From positions 1 through 15,345 of the forward strand of contig CAMYOR010000010.1 in NCBI GenBank assembly GCA_947278105.1: 15,345 nt of DNA, in the 5' to 3' direction. Source of the stretch: an uncultured Tissierellia bacterium (GTDB lineage Bacteria; Bacillota; Clostridia; Tissierellales; Peptoniphilaceae). The translations under genes and the position numbers were made by a program. The notes below the pieces were generated by a model that searched no databases, had not been told where the DNA came from, and saw only the letters and a list, made by a program, of their open reading frames with translations. Of the stretch, positions 13,663 to 15,345 are shown piece by piece (the stretch's first letter is position 1; the number at the start of each line of letters is the position of its first letter).

Positions 13663-14208
13663 ATGTCATCCAGCAAAATTATTATGGCCGGCTTTGGCGG
13701 ACAAGGCGTCATGGCTATGGGTCAGTTGATTACTTATGCCGGTATGCTCGAAGGCAAACAGGTATCTTATTTCCCCTCTTATGGTCCGGAAATGCGCGGA
13801 GGCGCTGCAAACTGCTCCGTTACCGTGTCGGATGAACGGATTGGTGCCCCGAACATCAATATTGCTTCGGATGTTGTTGCGATGAACCTTCCCTCCTATG
13901 AGAAGTTCAAAACAAGAATTGAAAAGGGCGGCCATCTCTTTGTTAACTCCACTTTAATTGCAGAAGATGGGCACGAACTTTCGGATGTGAACGTCTACCT
14001 TATTCCCGCAACGGGCACTGCTAAGGAGATGGGAAATCCCAAGATTGCCAACATGATTATGTTAGGGGCATTCCTGGAGGTTACCAAAGTAGTCTCTCAG
14101 GAATCGGTTCTTGAAGCTTTCACCAAGGTTTTCGGGGAAAAGAAGGCAAAATTTGTTCCGATGAACAAGGAAGCGCTCGAGAGAGGCGCAAGCCTAGTTA
14201 AAAAATAA
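13663..14208 (+). CDS. vorC: 2-oxoacid:ferredoxin oxidoreductase gamma subunit (VorC-like)
   Basis: A 181-residue gamma subunit. GFGGQGVM near residues 10-17 is the family's glycine motif, and FPSYGPEMRGGAANCSVTVS follows at about 37-56. The gamma domain helps bind CoA and completes the oxidoreductase with the preceding alpha, beta and ferredoxin subunits. The ATG at 13663 follows AAAAAGGAGG inside the end of the beta gene, with one base between the genes. It is the last gene of the operon: a hairpin and a strong terminator follow. The product would act in the cytoplasm. Confidence 0.93.
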   Translation: MSSSKIIMAGFGGQGVMAMGQLITYAGMLEGKQVSYFPSYGPEMRGGAANCSVTVSDERIGAPNINIASDVVAMNLPSYEKFKTRIEKGGHLFVNSTLIAEDGHELSDVNVYLIPATGTAKEMGNPKIANMIMLGAFLEVTKVVSQESVLEAFTKVFGEKKAKFVPMNKEALERGASLVKK

Positions 14209-14223
14209 AAATTCATGCAAAAT

Positions 14224-14248
14224 CCCTTGACTTTCAAATCTTCAAGGG
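14224..14248 (+). promoter_or_regulatory. 3' untranslated hairpin after vorC
   Basis: CCCTTGA (14224-14230) and TCAAGGG (14242-14248) form a perfect 7-bp stem around an 11-nt loop, 15 nt after the vorC stop and before the terminator. It has no T-tract, so it may slow 3' decay. Pairing is seen; the role is inferred. Confidence 0.5.
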
Positions 14249-14270
14249 CGAAAGTACTGAAAGCAAGAGG

Positions 14271-14302
14271 GTGAGAGGCGGTTAGACCGCCTCTCACTTT
14301 TT
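14271..14302 (+). terminator. Rho-independent terminator of the vor operon
   Basis: GTGAGAGGCGGT (14271-14282), the loop TAG and ACCGCCTCTCAC (14286-14297) give a perfect 12-bp stem followed by five T residues. This is the strongest terminator in the window and separates vor from brnQ. Confidence 0.96.
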
Positions 14303-14384
14303 AATTTTATTCATCCATATTCATCACGGCCCCTTGATTTTTGCTCTTTGCCCGGGTTAGGCCCGTAAATAAGTATTTTTTTTT

Positions 14385-14432
14385 ATCAGTTTTTTTGCGA
14401 GGGTCCTTTCAACAGGGACTGACAACACTGAT
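14385..14432. repeat. Nested inverted repeats upstream of brnQ
   Basis: Outer arms ATCAGT (14385-14390) and ACTGAT (14427-14432) are perfect. Inside them GGTCC (14402-14406) and GGACT (14416-14420) can form a second short stem with one wobble pair. It is upstream of the predicted brnQ transcript, so a protein site or a separate small RNA would have to explain it. Confidence 0.35.
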
Positions 14433-14435
14433 TCT

Positions 14436-14509
14436 GGTCAAAAAAATGAAAATATAGTTAATAAAAATGCACATTAGCAAATATTCCCGGGTCAAAAAAG
14501 ATAGTTAAT
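14436..14509. repeat. Tandem imperfect direct repeat upstream of brnQ
   Basis: GGTCAAAAAA followed by ATAGTTAAT occurs twice: at 14436-14445 with 14454-14462, and at 14490-14499 with 14501-14509. The copies are in the same order and orientation; the gap between the two parts is 8 nt in the first copy and 1 nt in the second. The copies lie about 47-54 nt apart, close to five helical turns, some 70-140 nt upstream of the predicted transcription start. Confidence 0.65.
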
Positions 14510-14540
14510 TATTATACTAAGTCTATTTTTCAACAATATC

Positions 14541-14569
14541 TTGCAAGTTTTTGCATTTTTCGTTATAAT
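14541..14569 (+). promoter_or_regulatory. Sigma-A type promoter for brnQ
   Basis: A -35 box TTGCAA (14541-14546) and a perfect -10 box TATAAT (14564-14569) are separated by 17 nt. Transcription would start near 14576 and give a leader of about 61 nt. A TGCAA-GTTT-TTGCA inverted repeat (14542-14555) overlaps the -35 box. Confidence 0.85.
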
Positions 14570-14636
14570 ATCCTCAATGGATAATCTGTATTAATTCTTA
14601 AAATTCTTTCAAACCCACTCAGGAAACGGAGGTAAG

Positions 14637-15345
14637 ATGAACACGAAGAAAAATTTGAGCTTCAAGGAAATCGCAGTTGCAGGCATGGCCATGTTTGCCA
14701 TCTTCTTTGGAGCAGGCAATCTGATTCTGCCCCCCAAAATGGGCCAGGATGCGGGCAGTGCATGGTTTCTGGCTTTTTTAGGATTTGTTATTTCGGATAT
14801 TGTTCTCATCCTTTTTGGAATTCGGGCGATGAGTCGGAGGCAGGGTTCAATTCTGGCTTTTGGAAAGAAGGTCAGCAAGCACTTTGGAGCCATTATAGGT
14901 ACCCTAGTGGTCCTTTGTATCGGTCCCCTGATTGCCATCCCAAGAACCGCAGCGACTACTTATGAAGTCGCCGTTGAGCCCTTCCTGCCGAATGTGAGCA
15001 TCGGCTTTTTCTCAGTTTTCTTTTTTGTTGCTGTCCTGGTTTTCACCATTAATGGCTCGAAAGTTGTGGATATTGTTGGAAAGTATATGACTCCGGTCCT
15101 TCTTGTCATTTTGCTTCTGATCATTGCTCTGGGGGTTTCAAAACCCATGCCGGCTCCAACCCATAGCTCATCCGGTTCATTGGCGGAGGGCTTTACGGTG
15201 GGATATATGGCAATGGATGCTCTGGGAGCACTCTTTTTTGCCGGTATGATTCTCAATAACTTTCGGGATAAAGGAATTACTTCGGAAGAACAGCTGGCCT
15301 CGGCAACCAACAAAGCAGGAATCATGGCTGGAATCGGTCTTGCCA
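14637..15345 (+). CDS. brnQ: Branched-chain amino acid transporter BrnQ (LIVCS family), N-terminal part
   Basis: The first 236 residues of a cation-coupled transporter for leucine, isoleucine and valine; the gene runs off the window end. The start at ATG 14637 has GGAGGT (14628-14633) close upstream and an obvious promoter. MAMFAIFFGAGNLILPPKMG near the N-terminus, IAIPRTAATTYEVAVEPF in the third helix region and VGYMAMDALGALFFAGMI are all typical of BrnQ. At least six hydrophobic segments of membrane-spanning length are visible. About half of a normal BrnQ (roughly 430-450 residues) is present. It follows the vor operon but is a separate transcription unit. Together they suggest uptake and fermentation of branched-chain amino acids. 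Confidence 0.94.
   Translation, partial: MNTKKNLSFKEIAVAGMAMFAIFFGAGNLILPPKMGQDAGSAWFLAFLGFVISDIVLILFGIRAMSRRQGSILAFGKKVSKHFGAIIGTLVVLCIGPLIAIPRTAATTYEVAVEPFLPNVSIGFFSVFFFVAVLVFTINGSKVVDIVGKYMTPVLLVILLLIIALGVSKPMPAPTHSSSGSLAEGFTVGYMAMDALGALFFAGMILNNFRDKGITSEEQLASATNKAGIMAGIGLA

Larger units (their letters stand above)
14303..14540. other. Intergenic region between the vor operon and the brnQ promoter
   Basis: These 238 bases, part of a 334-nt gap between the terminator and brnQ, hold no convincing gene on either strand. The region is AT-rich. It contains a nested inverted repeat (14385-14432) and a tandem imperfect direct repeat (14436-14509), listed separately. A short C/G-rich palindrome at about 14351-14365 (CGGG, TTAGG, CCCG) is too small to call. 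Confidence 0.6.

Overview
The window reads as the chromosome of an anaerobic, low-to-mid G+C Firmicute (Clostridia or Tissierellia type). The grounds are the lepA-hemW-hrcA-grpE-dnaK-dnaJ-mtaB gene order, an HrcA/CIRCE heat-shock circuit, strong AGGAGG-type ribosome binding sites, sigma-A style promoters, purine-rich coding strands, and a ferredoxin-dependent 2-oxoacid oxidoreductase. The genus cannot be fixed from the sequence alone. Every supported gene is on the + strand. No mobile element, CRISPR array, rRNA or tRNA gene was seen.

Region 1 (1-3222): the 3' end of a type I signal peptidase gene, then lepA (EF4) one base later, then hemW, which overlaps the end of lepA. This looks like one transcription unit whose promoter lies upstream of the window.

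Region 2 (3238-8238): the heat-shock genes. A near-consensus promoter (TTGACA, 17 nt, TATTAT) is followed by a CIRCE operator with one mismatch, then hrcA, grpE and dnaK. A stem-loop sits between grpE and dnaK. A strong terminator follows dnaK, and dnaJ has its own good promoter and a TTG start, so dnaJ appears partly uncoupled from CIRCE control.

Region 3 (8239-10628): mtaB (tRNA methylthiotransferase, GTG start) and a HIT-family hydrolase, closed by a terminator, then a lipoprotein of unknown function. The prmA and rsmE genes that often lie between dnaJ and mtaB in Firmicutes are absent.

Region 4 (10629-14302): a promoter and a 131-nt leader, a P-loop ATPase of unknown function, and a four-subunit 2-oxoacid:ferredoxin oxidoreductase in the order ferredoxin, alpha, TPP-binding beta, gamma (vorDBAC-like), closed by a perfect 12-bp-stem terminator. 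The oxidoreductase genes favour CGT/CGC arginine codons more than hemW does, as expected for highly expressed catabolic genes.

Region 5 (14303-15345): a 334-nt intergenic region with nested inverted repeats, a tandem direct repeat, and a strong promoter overlapped by an inverted repeat. It leads into the first 236 codons of a BrnQ branched-chain amino acid transporter, which runs off the window.

Together, regions 4 and 5 suggest uptake of branched-chain amino acids (BrnQ) and oxidative decarboxylation of their 2-oxoacids to acyl-CoA with ferredoxin reduction (Vor), as in amino-acid-fermenting anaerobes. The least understood parts are the ATPase that precedes the oxidoreductase, the repeats upstream of brnQ, and the dnaK/dnaJ uncoupling. 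Nothing seen is clearly a new biological system.
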